Shown here piece by piece: positions 1 to 6,511 of a DNA stretch of 12,305 nt (the first letter of the stretch is position 1; each line of letters starts with the position of its first letter). The DNA comes from Chloroflexota bacterium. Lineage in GTDB: Bacteria > Chloroflexota > Anaerolineae > Aggregatilineales > UBA2796. The stretch is taken from contig RFIM01000176.1 of the NCBI GenBank assembly GCA_003695215.1, forward strand, positions 1 to 12,305, written 5' to 3'. The position numbers and the translations under genes were made by a program. The notes below the pieces were generated by a model. The model saw only the letters and a program-made list of their open reading frames with translations, was not told the DNA's origin and did not search any database.

Positions 1-909
1 GACGCCGCGCCGCAGCCCGCTCATCCGCAGCGCCGCCCGCCATGGATCAAGGTGCGCGCGCCTGGCGGCGCCACCTACGAGCGCGTCCGCGCTTTGATGC
101 GCAGCAAGGCGCTCAACACAGTCTGTGAGGAAGCGCACTGCCCGAACATTGGCGAGTGCTGGGGCAACGGCACTGCCACCTTCCTGATGATGGGCGATAC
201 CTGCACGCGTTCGTGCGGCTTCTGCGATATCAAGACAGGCCGACCTGCGCCGCTGGACTGGACAGAGCCGATCCGCGTCGCTGAGGCTGTGCGCGCCATG
301 AATCTGCGCCACGTGGTCATCACCAGCGTCAACCGCGATGAGCGCCCTGATGGCGGCGCGCCGATCTTCGCCATGGTCATCCGACGCATTCGGCAAGTCC
401 AGCCTGGCTGCTCAATCGAGGTGCTGATCCCAGATTTCAAGGGCAAGATCGAGGCGCTCAAAATCGTTGTGGACGCGCAGCCGGAAATCCTCAACCATAA
501 TGTGGAGACCGTGCCGCGTCTGTTCAAACGCGTGCAACCGCAAGATAAATACGAATGGGCAATGGCAACTCTCGGCAACGCTAAAGCGCTCGATCCGCTC
601 GTGCTGACCAAGAGCGGCATTATGGTCGGGCTGGGCGAGACCTTCGATGAAGTGGTCGCTGTCATGCGCGATCTGGCAGCGCTCAAGGTAGATATCTTGA
701 CCATCGGGCAGTATCTACAGCCCAGCAAGCGGCACTTGCCCATTGAGCGCTACTATGAGCCTGCTGAGTTCGAGGAACTCAAGCGCATCGGCTTGGAACT
801 TGGCTTCAAGTGGGTCGAGAGCGGACCGCTAGTGCGCAGCTCCTACCGCGCCGAAGAACAAGTGCGCGCCCTCTCGCAGCTTGATCACTTCCGCTTGCGC
901 CACGAATGA
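1..909 (+). CDS. lipA: Lipoyl synthase LipA (5' end outside window)
   Basis: Radical-SAM enzyme that inserts two sulfurs into protein-bound octanoyl groups to make lipoyl cofactor for 2-oxoacid dehydrogenases and the glycine cleavage system. Numbering residues from the in-frame GTG at 52, Cys25, Cys30 and Cys36 (spacing C-x4-C-x5-C, in CEEAHCPNIGEC) bind the auxiliary sulfur-donating 4Fe-4S cluster. Cys51, Cys55 and Cys58 (CTRSCGFC) form the radical-SAM cluster site. The C-terminal RSSY (262-265), whose serine ligates the auxiliary cluster in characterised LipA, is present. The frame is open from base 1, and the residues before the GTG (RRPPWIKV) match the usual LipA lead-in to the APGG motif. 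I therefore treat the GTG as internal and the gene as 5'-partial. The C-terminus is complete (TGA at 907-909). No lipB is visible nearby. The family assignment is secure; the true start is unknown. Confidence 0.95.
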   Translation, partial: DAAPQPAHPQRRPPWIKVRAPGGATYERVRALMRSKALNTVCEEAHCPNIGECWGNGTATFLMMGDTCTRSCGFCDIKTGRPAPLDWTEPIRVAEAVRAMNLRHVVITSVNRDERPDGGAPIFAMVIRRIRQVQPGCSIEVLIPDFKGKIEALKIVVDAQPEILNHNVETVPRLFKRVQPQDKYEWAMATLGNAKALDPLVLTKSGIMVGLGETFDEVVAVMRDLAALKVDILTIGQYLQPSKRHLPIERYYEPAEFEELKRIGLELGFKWVESGPLVRSSYRAEEQVRALSQLDHFRLRHE

Positions 910-922
910 ACGGCTATTGAGA

Positions 923-955
923 CTGCGTCGCGTTTTGCCAAAAGGCGCGGCGCAG
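923..955 (+). terminator. Stem-loop after lipA, possible terminator
   Basis: A 10-base arm (923-932) pairs with 946-955, with one G-U pair. An inner TTTT/AAAA extension (933-936 with 940-943) lies above a two-base bulge. It starts 13 bases after the lipA stop. There is no clear U-run behind it, so termination is plausible but unproven. Confidence 0.4.
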
Positions 956-964
956 CCTTAAAAT
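935..964 (+). promoter_or_regulatory. Candidate promoter for the alcohol dehydrogenase
   Basis: TTGCCA (935-940, five of six to the -35 consensus) and TAAAAT (959-964, five of six to the -10 consensus) are separated by 18 bases. Transcription would start near 971, leaving a leader of about 38 bases before the ATG at 1009. The -35 box falls in the loop region of the lipA stem-loop. Inferred from sequence only. Confidence 0.4.
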
Positions 965-1008
965 CGCTCACGTCTGCAAAAAGCATTAGGTTTGGAAAGG
1001 AACCGCAT

Positions 1009-2112
1009 ATGGACGTGAAAGTTGCCGTTGTGCGCCAAGCGGGCGCGCCATTCCAGATTGAAGCCGTGGAGATGGACGATCCGCAGGCGGGCGAGGTGCT
1101 GGTCAAGATCAGTGCCGTGGGTATCTGCCACACGGATATGTACGCACAGGGTTTGGCGGGCTTGGGCTTTCCCGCACCGATTGTGCTTGGGCATGAAGGC
1201 GCAGGCGTAGTGGCGAAAGTTGGCGCAGGCGTGAGCAAGGTGCAGCCAGGCGACCACGTGGTGCTGACCTACAACTCATGCGGGCGCTGCTTGAACTGCG
1301 AAGATGGCGCGCCTGCCTATTGCCAGAACTTCCCTATGTTGAACATGGCAGGTGTGCGCGCTGATGGCTCGACGACGATGCGGCAGAACGGCGTGCCGAT
1401 TCATGGCGGCTTCTTCGGGCAGTCGTCTTTTGGCACTTACGCCATCGCTTATGAGCGCAATGTGGTCAAGGTGCCTAAAGATGTGCCCATTGAGCTGCTC
1501 GGGCCGCTTGGTTGCGGCTTGCAGACGGGCGCGGGCAGCATCATGAATGCTTTGCGGCCTGAAGTGGGCAGCAGCATCGCCATTTTTGGCACGGGCGCCG
1601 TCGGCATGGCGGCGATTATGGCGGCGCGCGCCGTCGGCTGCGGCATGATCATCGGCGTGGATGTCAAGCCGCATCGGCTGGCGCTAGCGCGCGAGCTAGG
1701 CGCGACGCATGTGATCAACGCGGCCGAAGTCGATCCTGTGGAGGCGATCCGCGAGCTGACAGGCGGCGGCGTGCGCTATAGCTTGGAAGCGACGGGCATC
1801 ACCAAGGTGATGCGGCAGGCTGTGGACGTGCTGGTGCCGCGCGGCGTTTGTGGCGTCGTCGGCTTGCCTGCGCCACAGGCCGAGCTGGCCCTGGATGCGA
1901 ACTTGCTGCTGTTCGGGCGCACAGTGCGCGGCATCATCGAAGGCGAGAGCGTGCCTGATATCTTCATCCCTGCCTTGGTGGAGCTGTACAAGCAAGGGCG
2001 CTTCCCATTCGATCGGCTGATCCGTCAATTCCCCTTTGAGCAGATCAACGAAGCCATGCACGCCTCTGAGTCGGGCGAGGTGCTGAAGCCCGTGCTGATG
2101 ATGAGCAACTGA
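1009..2112 (+). CDS. Zinc-dependent aryl/benzyl-type alcohol dehydrogenase
   Basis: A 367-residue medium-chain dehydrogenase/reductase that oxidises alcohols to aldehydes, or the reverse, in the cytoplasm. Catalytic zinc ligands are Cys40 (GICHTD), His62 (GHE) and Cys169 (GCGLQTG). The structural zinc lobe is intact, with Cys91, Cys94, Cys97 and Cys105 in C-x2-C-x2-C-x7-C spacing. The Rossmann motif GTGAVG is at 194-199, and Asp218 at the end of the second strand suggests NAD+ over NADP+. The segment around 134-144 (GGFFGQSSFGTYA) resembles the aryl-alcohol dehydrogenase branch typified by XylB of toluene degradation, so benzyl or other bulky alcohols are possible substrates. This is inference, since substrate cannot be read from sequence. 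ATG 1009 is preceded by a good purine-rich site (GGAAAGGA near 994-1001). It is co-directional with lipA, with a candidate promoter of its own, and appears monocistronic. Confidence 0.9.
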   Translation: MDVKVAVVRQAGAPFQIEAVEMDDPQAGEVLVKISAVGICHTDMYAQGLAGLGFPAPIVLGHEGAGVVAKVGAGVSKVQPGDHVVLTYNSCGRCLNCEDGAPAYCQNFPMLNMAGVRADGSTTMRQNGVPIHGGFFGQSSFGTYAIAYERNVVKVPKDVPIELLGPLGCGLQTGAGSIMNALRPEVGSSIAIFGTGAVGMAAIMAARAVGCGMIIGVDVKPHRLALARELGATHVINAAEVDPVEAIRELTGGGVRYSLEATGITKVMRQAVDVLVPRGVCGVVGLPAPQAELALDANLLLFGRTVRGIIEGESVPDIFIPALVELYKQGRFPFDRLIRQFPFEQINEAMHASESGEVLKPVLMMSN

Positions 2113-2142
2113 TCGGCACACAGCAGGCGCGCGGCACATAAG

Positions 2143-2174
2143 AGCAGTGCGGAGAAGTTTCTCTCCGCACTGCT
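2143..2174. terminator. Bidirectional terminator between convergent genes
   Basis: A perfect 13-bp stem (2143-2155 with 2162-2174) has a 6-base loop and lies in the 68-base gap between the stops of the alcohol dehydrogenase (+) and nuoI (-). It ends in TTTA on the plus strand; U-runs are short on both sides. Its position and stability suggest it ends transcription from both directions. Confidence 0.75.
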
Positions 2175-2180
2175 TTAGAT

Positions 2181-3074
2181 TCACTCGCTTTTGCCCTTGC
2201 GGCGCACAGGCTCGACCTTTGCGTTCGGATCGATCCAGCGCTTGCCGCGCTTGATCCAGCCAGGATGCGGCGGCGTCTCGCCATCGGCGGCCGCTGAACT
2301 CGGCGCAGCGGGCGCTGCGCTGGCCGCAGGCGCCGCTTCAGCCTTCGGCGCCTCAGCTTGCGGTGCGGCCGCAGGCGCTTCAGCTACAGCGACAGCCACA
2401 GGCGCAGGCTCAGGCTCGGCAGGCTTGACCTTGAGCGGATCGGGACGTGATGGCTCCAGGCCTGCCTTCTTGCGCGCCTTCTGCACGTCCGTGTGGTCAT
2501 AGCCGCCACGCGCTGCTTCTTCCTCAGCCGCGATCGTCGGCGCGATAGATTGCCAGTAGCGAATCTCGCGTGAGAGCCGCGCCTTATCGTGGATGTGCGT
2601 CGAGGTGCGATCATAAGAGGCCAACTCATAGTTGTGATCCATCTTGATCGCATCAAACGGGCAGTACTCAGCGCAGTAGCCGCAGTTCATGCAGATATCG
2701 ATGTCGATGTAAAACTGCTCGGGCTCGGGCTTGGGACGACCCGTCTTCGGGTCTGTGCCGCGCACAATCCAGATGCACTGAGGCGGGCAGACTTTGGCGC
2801 AAATGCCGCACGAGGTGCACCAATCCTTGCCTGGATAGTCAGGATCGTCCTGGTTGTAGGTGATCAGGAAGGGCGTGAAGCGGAAGCGCTCTGGCACTGC
2901 TAGCTTTTCCTCAGGATACTCGACCGTGACCAGGCCGCGGTTGGCCAGGCTTTGCTTTTGCTGGAAGACCTCAACATCGCGCTTGCGCCCAAGCCACTGG
3001 ATATCATCAATGAAGGTCGTGATCAGGTGACGGAACGTCACGCCTAAGCCTTTGAGAATGCCTGAACCGTACAT
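2181..3074 (-). CDS. nuoI: NADH-quinone oxidoreductase subunit I (NuoI) with long C-terminal tail
   Basis: The 8Fe ferredoxin-like subunit of complex I, which carries clusters N6a and N6b and passes electrons to N2 in NuoB. The two motifs are Cys86-x2-Cys89-x2-Cys92-x3-Cys96-Pro and Cys128-x2-Cys131-x2-Cys134-x3-Cys138-Pro. The N-terminal amphipathic stretch (MYGSGILKGLGVTFRHL) is typical. I start at the ATG at 3074. AGGAG (3086-3090, minus strand) lies 11 bases upstream and overlaps the end of nuoCD. A GTG at 3086 would add four residues, but it overlaps that AGGAG and has no ribosome site of its own. At 297 residues the protein is far longer than ordinary NuoI (roughly 160-220). The excess is an Ala/Pro/Glu-rich region (about 215-264) followed by a basic end (265-297) containing HPGWIKRGKRW. 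It is the last gene of the operon. Confidence 0.95.
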   Translation of the reverse strand: MYGSGILKGLGVTFRHLITTFIDDIQWLGRKRDVEVFQQKQSLANRGLVTVEYPEEKLAVPERFRFTPFLITYNQDDPDYPGKDWCTSCGICAKVCPPQCIWIVRGTDPKTGRPKPEPEQFYIDIDICMNCGYCAEYCPFDAIKMDHNYELASYDRTSTHIHDKARLSREIRYWQSIAPTIAAEEEAARGGYDHTDVQKARKKAGLEPSRPDPLKVKPAEPEPAPVAVAVAEAPAAAPQAEAPKAEAAPAASAAPAAPSSAAADGETPPHPGWIKRGKRWIDPNAKVEPVRRKGKSE

Positions 3075-3085
3075 CGCAGTTGTCA

Positions 3086-3090
3086 CTCCT
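3086..3090 (-). promoter_or_regulatory. Shine-Dalgarno that decides the nuoI start
   Basis: AGGAG on the minus strand overlaps the TAG stop of nuoCD and sits 11 bases before the ATG at 3074. It cannot serve the upstream GTG at 3086 because the two overlap. The arrangement implies translational coupling of nuoI to nuoCD. Confidence 0.6.
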
Positions 3091-4921
3091 AGCGATCCGT
3101 CTCGCCTAGCACAATGTCAATGCTGCCGAGAATAGCGACCACATCCGCCACTTTTTGCCCTTTGCACATTTCGCCCAGCGGCGTCAGGTTGATGAAGCTG
3201 GGCGCCCGCACATGATAGCGCCATGGATTGCCGCCGCCTGTGGAGACGCAATAGAAGCCTAGCTCGCCTTTGGGATTCTCGGCATGGCCGTAAGCCTCGC
3301 CTGCTGGCACCTTGATCGAGTAGCTGGTCTTGCCGCCGAAGATCGGCTGCCCTTGTGTGTCCTTCAGGCGCGGCAGGATTTGCTTGAGAATGCGCACGCT
3401 TTGACGCATTTCATCAAGGCGCAGGTAGTAGCGATCGTAGATATCGCCATTGGGCCGCGTGCAGATATCGAATTCCAGCTCAGGGTAGATGCTGTATGGA
3501 TCGGCGCGGCGGATATCGTATGGCACGCCTGAAGCGCGCAGCAGCGGCCCAGAGGCGCTGTAGGCGATGGCCATCTCAGCGGGCAGCAAGCCGACGCCGA
3601 TGCAGCGGCTCTTAATGATCTCGCTCTCAGAGAGCAGCTCATCCAGCTCATCGATCGAGCGCGGCAGGCGGTCGTTGATCAGCTTATCAAGGTACTCCAT
3701 TGTGTCCATGTCGCGCACTTTGTCGTTGATCAGCGCTGCCTCGCTACGAATGCGTGCCATCAGGTCTTTGGCGACGCCGCCAATGCGCATATAGTTGCAC
3801 ATCATGCGCGAGCCAGCCGTTGCTTCGAAGAAATCCAGGATGTACTCGCGCGTTTGGATGGCGTAAAGGGCCGGCGTGAAGAAGGCGCCCAAGTCGTTGA
3901 GCAGGAAGCCGATCGCCCAGAGATGATTGGTGATGCGCGTCAGCTCAGCCATCAGCACACGGATGACCTCGGCGCGGTAGGGCACGCTGACCTGGTTGCC
4001 CATCATCTGTTCGACTGTGATGGCGTAGGCGAGGTTGTTCGCCATGCTACAGATGTAGTCGAGGCGATCCGTGAAGGGCATGTTGCCGTACCAAGTGTTG
4101 CGCTCGCCGATCTTCTCGTGATTGCGATGCAAGTAGCCCATCACAGGCTCTAAGGACTCAATGGTCTCGCCTGTGAGCGCCACCATCATGCGGAAGACGC
4201 CATGCGTGCTCGGATGATGCGGCCCGAGGTTGACGATCAGCCGATCAGTGCGGAAGGCAGGGTCGCCCATGATGTCCACGCCGAGCGCCATGCCCTGCTG
4301 GAGCTGCTCCTCAGCCACAGGCTTGTAGTCGTCCAGGGTGAAGCCTGCAGGGTAGCGCACATTGTGGCCGAACGGATTGTATTCCTCAGCCCGAAAGACG
4401 TGACCGCCAGGCCAACGACTATCGAAGGGCTTGGTCTCCTGCTCATAGTAGGCTTCGTGGTAATCCTTGCGCATCGGATATCCTTCGAAGCCTTCCCAGA
4501 GCAGAATGCGCTTGAGGTTAGGATGCCCAACGAAGTGGATGCCGTACAGGTCGTAGGCTTCGCGCTCTTGGAAGTCAGCGCCGGGATAGATGCTGACGAG
4601 GCTTGGCACAACGGCGTCATTGCGGTCGGTTTGCGCTTTGAAGACCAGCGGCTTGCCGCCGCTTGGCACGCGGTAAGCGTGATAGACCACTTCCAGGTGA
4701 TCGCCATGCCCGAGATAGTCCACAGCGGTCACGCTGGAGAGATAATTGAAGCCGAATTCATCGCGGATGACGCGGGCGAACTCGGTTAGGTGCGCAGGAT
4801 CAACGATCACGCCTTGATAGCCGCTGCGCGTGTCGTCCTTGACGGCGTTTGGGAAGCGTTCCTTGAGCGCAGCAACGGTGCTGGGCAAGTCGGTAACTTG
4901 TGGCAGAACTTGATCGGTCAT
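3089..4921 (-). CDS. nuoC: Fused NADH-quinone oxidoreductase subunits C and D (NuoCD)
   Basis: A single 610-residue protein joining the 30-kDa (NuoC) and 49-kDa (NuoD) subunits of complex I, as in E. coli NuoCD. The NuoC part, about residues 1-190, contains the family signature EREAYDLYG...GHPNLKRIL...GYPMRKDY (119-154). A short linker (about 195-222) leads to NuoD, which begins near NLGPHHPSTHG (231-241) and ends with the canonical GSIDIVLGETDR. The quinone-site pair is intact: His240 and Tyr289 are 49 residues apart, the spacing of the equivalent His/Tyr pair in bovine and Thermus complex I. No nickel-binding CxxC pairs are present, so this is not a hydrogenase. The ATG at 4921 has GGAG (4931-4934) 9 bases upstream. 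A TTG at 4948, overlapping the nuoB stop, would add nine residues and looks weaker. NuoD reads LHRNHEK where most homologues have LHRGxEK. Confidence 0.95.
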   Translation of the reverse strand: MTDQVLPQVTDLPSTVAALKERFPNAVKDDTRSGYQGVIVDPAHLTEFARVIRDEFGFNYLSSVTAVDYLGHGDHLEVVYHAYRVPSGGKPLVFKAQTDRNDAVVPSLVSIYPGADFQEREAYDLYGIHFVGHPNLKRILLWEGFEGYPMRKDYHEAYYEQETKPFDSRWPGGHVFRAEEYNPFGHNVRYPAGFTLDDYKPVAEEQLQQGMALGVDIMGDPAFRTDRLIVNLGPHHPSTHGVFRMMVALTGETIESLEPVMGYLHRNHEKIGERNTWYGNMPFTDRLDYICSMANNLAYAITVEQMMGNQVSVPYRAEVIRVLMAELTRITNHLWAIGFLLNDLGAFFTPALYAIQTREYILDFFEATAGSRMMCNYMRIGGVAKDLMARIRSEAALINDKVRDMDTMEYLDKLINDRLPRSIDELDELLSESEIIKSRCIGVGLLPAEMAIAYSASGPLLRASGVPYDIRRADPYSIYPELEFDICTRPNGDIYDRYYLRLDEMRQSVRILKQILPRLKDTQGQPIFGGKTSYSIKVPAGEAYGHAENPKGELGFYCVSTGGGNPWRYHVRAPSFINLTPLGEMCKGQKVADVVAILGSIDIVLGETDR

Positions 4922-4944
4922 AAGAAAGTACTCCGTAACGTAGT

Positions 4945-5643
4945 TCAAGCGCTTTCAGGCTGTGCGCTCTCGGCGAGCATTTCGGCGACGGTCGGCGTGA
5001 CGCGATTCTTCTGGGCTTCCTTGCGCAGCAGCTCAGCATGGCGCGGATCGACGATGTCGGGCCCGAGAATCGGCACAGGCACTTCTTCGCTTGGGCCGCC
5101 ACCATACCACGGCACACTGGCGCCGACGCCGAGCGATTGGCGCTCGATCTTCTTTTGTAGGGCGATTAAGCCGTAGAGCAGCGCTTGTGGTGTAGGCGGG
5201 CAGCCTGGCACATAGACATCCACAGGCACGTATTTATCGATGCCGCTGACTACGTTGTAGCCTTCCTTGAACGGGCCGCCGCCTGAAGCACAAGCGCCCA
5301 TTGCCAGCACGTACTTCGGCTCGGGCATTTGGTTGTAGAGCCGCACAATCGGCACGATCATCTTCTTAGTGACCGTGCCAGAGACGATCATCAAGTCGGC
5401 TTGGCGCGGGCTAGCGCGCATGACTTCCATGCCGAAGCGCGCTAGGTCAAAGCGGCTGGCCGCCGTGGCGATCATCTCAATGGCGCAACAGGCCAAGCCG
5501 AAGAGCATCGGCCAGATTGAGCGGCTGCGCGCCCAGTTGTACAGGCTGCTCAAGCTGGTCACTGCAATGTTAGACTGCATCTCTTCCGGCACAGGAATAT
5601 CAGGATGCTGCAAGTCGCGTAAGTTGATCTCACCGTTGGTCAT
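4945..5643 (-). CDS. nuoB: NADH-quinone oxidoreductase subunit B (NuoB)
   Basis: This 232-residue subunit holds the terminal 4Fe-4S cluster N2, which reduces quinone at the NuoB/NuoD interface. The N2 ligands are all present: the adjacent pair Cys52-Cys53 (LACCAIEM), Cys118 (GACASGGG) and Cys148 (PGCPPTP). The core is full length. About 60 residues follow the last motif, including a loop containing PWYGGGP and an end (MLAESAQPESA) that looks disordered; this is somewhat longer than minimal NuoB. The ATG at 5643 has a strong AGGAGG (5651-5656, minus strand) 7 bases upstream. Its stop lies 24 bases before the nuoCD ATG, so the genes are co-transcribed. No nuoA precedes it. The upstream neighbour is an IscX-like gene instead. 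Confidence 0.96.
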   Translation of the reverse strand: MTNGEINLRDLQHPDIPVPEEMQSNIAVTSLSSLYNWARSRSIWPMLFGLACCAIEMIATAASRFDLARFGMEVMRASPRQADLMIVSGTVTKKMIVPIVRLYNQMPEPKYVLAMGACASGGGPFKEGYNVVSGIDKYVPVDVYVPGCPPTPQALLYGLIALQKKIERQSLGVGASVPWYGGGPSEEVPVPILGPDIVDPRHAELLRKEAQKNRVTPTVAEMLAESAQPESA

Positions 5644-5697
5644 GAAAACTCCTCCTGAACGCTGCCGCCCTGTGCGCGCAGCGCGGGCTCCTTAGTT

Positions 5698-5940
5698 TTA
5701 GCGCCTAGCGTCGATCTCTTCCCACCATTCGCGCAGAATTTGGCTGAGCAACTCATCATGCGCTAGCCCAGGATCGTCGGCGAAGTTGGGCAGCGCCACG
5801 ATGAGCGCCTTGAGCTGCTCCAGACCGATCGAGTCTACGTCCACTTCAGGGTAGGCTGCCATGAGCGCTAGGACGATCTCATAGCTAGCTTCCCAGTATA
5901 GCGCATTTTGAAAGCCAGCTTCTGAAGAAAATTCTAGCAT
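5698..5940 (-). CDS. iscX: IscX/YfhJ-like Fe-S assembly protein
   Basis: A small acidic protein (80 residues from the ATG at 5940; 86 from a GTG at 5958). Residues 15-76 follow the IscX pattern: a Trp near the start (YWEASYEI), then AYPEVDVDSI, hydrophobic turns, a PNFADDP motif matching the FDDDP region of E. coli IscX, and a closing ILREWWEEI. IscX is known as a small adaptor that binds iron and the cysteine desulfurase IscS and tunes Fe-S cluster assembly. The lead-in of about 14 residues is longer than in the 66-residue E. coli protein. No convincing Shine-Dalgarno precedes either start; I prefer ATG. It is the first gene of the operon, 54 bases ahead of nuoB, so it is probably made together with the Fe-S subunits NuoB and NuoI. 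The match is by eye; a divergent function is possible. Confidence 0.75.
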   Translation of the reverse strand: MLEFSSEAGFQNALYWEASYEIVLALMAAYPEVDVDSIGLEQLKALIVALPNFADDPGLAHDELLSQILREWWEEIDARR

Positions 5941-6013
5941 GTTTGCTCGGCTTTTCACAGACGTTCAATGCTATAATTGGCGTATCATATCAGGCAAGTG
6001 AAGGTTTGGCGAT
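5941..6013. promoter_or_regulatory. Divergent promoter region between iscX-nuo and ruv operons
   Basis: This 73-base region drives both operons. On the plus strand TATAAT (5972-5977, perfect -10) would start ruvC transcription near 5984. On the minus strand TATGAT (5984-5989, five of six) would start iscX-nuo transcription near 5976. Neither has a good -35 box at the usual distance. The two putative starts fall on or next to each other's -10 box, so the promoters would overlap face to face. Confidence 0.4.
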
Positions 6014-6508
6014 ATGCTGATCATGGGAATCGATCCAGGCACAGCCACTACAGGCTACGCCTTCGTGTGCGAGGACGCCACAGGCACGCTGCAAGCGCTC
6101 GCCTATGGCGCCATTCTCACGCCGCCTGATCAGCCAATGCCACACCGCCTGAAGCAAATTTATGCCGAAGTCAGGCGCCTGATCGCTGAGTATCAGCCGA
6201 CGGAAGCGGCTGTGGAAGAGATGTTCTTCGGCAGGAACATCACAGCGGCGATCACAGTGGCGCAAGGGCGCGGCGTGGTGCTGCTCGCGCTCGCCGATGC
6301 AGGCGTGAGAATCCGCGAGTACAAGCCCGCTCAAGTCAAGCAAACAGTATCAGGTTCGGGCAATGCGGGCAAAAAGCAGGTGCAGGCCATGGTCAAAACG
6401 CTGCTGAACTTGGAGCAGATGCCTAAGCCTGATGACGCCGCTGATGCGCTGGCGATCGCGATCACAGCGCTGCAAAGCTCGCGTTGGGAGCGCCTAGTGG
6501 AGGACTAA
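6014..6508 (+). CDS. ruvC: Crossover junction endodeoxyribonuclease RuvC
   Basis: Holliday-junction resolvase, a dimeric RNase H-fold nuclease that cuts four-way junctions during recombinational repair together with RuvAB. The four acidic metal-binding residues are present: Asp7 (MGIDPGTATTGYA), Glu68 (AAVEEMFFGRN), Asp141 and Asp144 (PDDAADALAIA). The GxGxAGKxQVQAMV segment (about 114-127) matches the usual RuvC pattern. At 164 residues it is full length. ATG 6014 has GAAGG (about 6000-6004) at a suitable distance; a second ATG three codons later is possible. It is the first gene of a five-gene plus-strand operon and is divergent from iscX-nuo. Its 3' end contains the Shine-Dalgarno of the next gene. 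ruvA follows only after three unrelated genes, and ruvB is not in the window. Confidence 0.97.
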   Translation: MLIMGIDPGTATTGYAFVCEDATGTLQALAYGAILTPPDQPMPHRLKQIYAEVRRLIAEYQPTEAAVEEMFFGRNITAAITVAQGRGVVLLALADAGVRIREYKPAQVKQTVSGSGNAGKKQVQAMVKTLLNLEQMPKPDDAADALAIAITALQSSRWERLVED

Positions 6509-6511
6509 AGA

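Noticed and set aside
75..743. 222-codon minus-strand open frame opposite lipA
   Set aside because: Antisense to a secure lipA, no family resemblance, low-complexity Ser/Arg-rich translation.
4202..4789. Long plus-strand open frame (195 codons) opposite nuoCD
   Set aside because: It lies wholly antisense to a clearly identified gene. Its protein has no recognisable motif and is explained by GC-rich codon use.
3089..4921. NuoCD/NuoB/NuoI as parts of a group 4 membrane-bound hydrogenase
   Set aside because: The NuoD part lacks the nickel-binding CxxC pairs and keeps the quinone-site His240/Tyr289 pair and the complex I C-terminal end.
5657..5697. GC-rich self-complementary stretch between iscX and nuoB as a terminator
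   Set aside because: The pairing is short and imperfect with no U-run, and the two genes are close and co-directional.
6452..6459. GCGATCGC octamer (cyanobacterial HIP1-like)
   Set aside because: The only clear copy noticed, inside ruvC where it encodes ordinary residues. Not evidence for a cyanobacterium.
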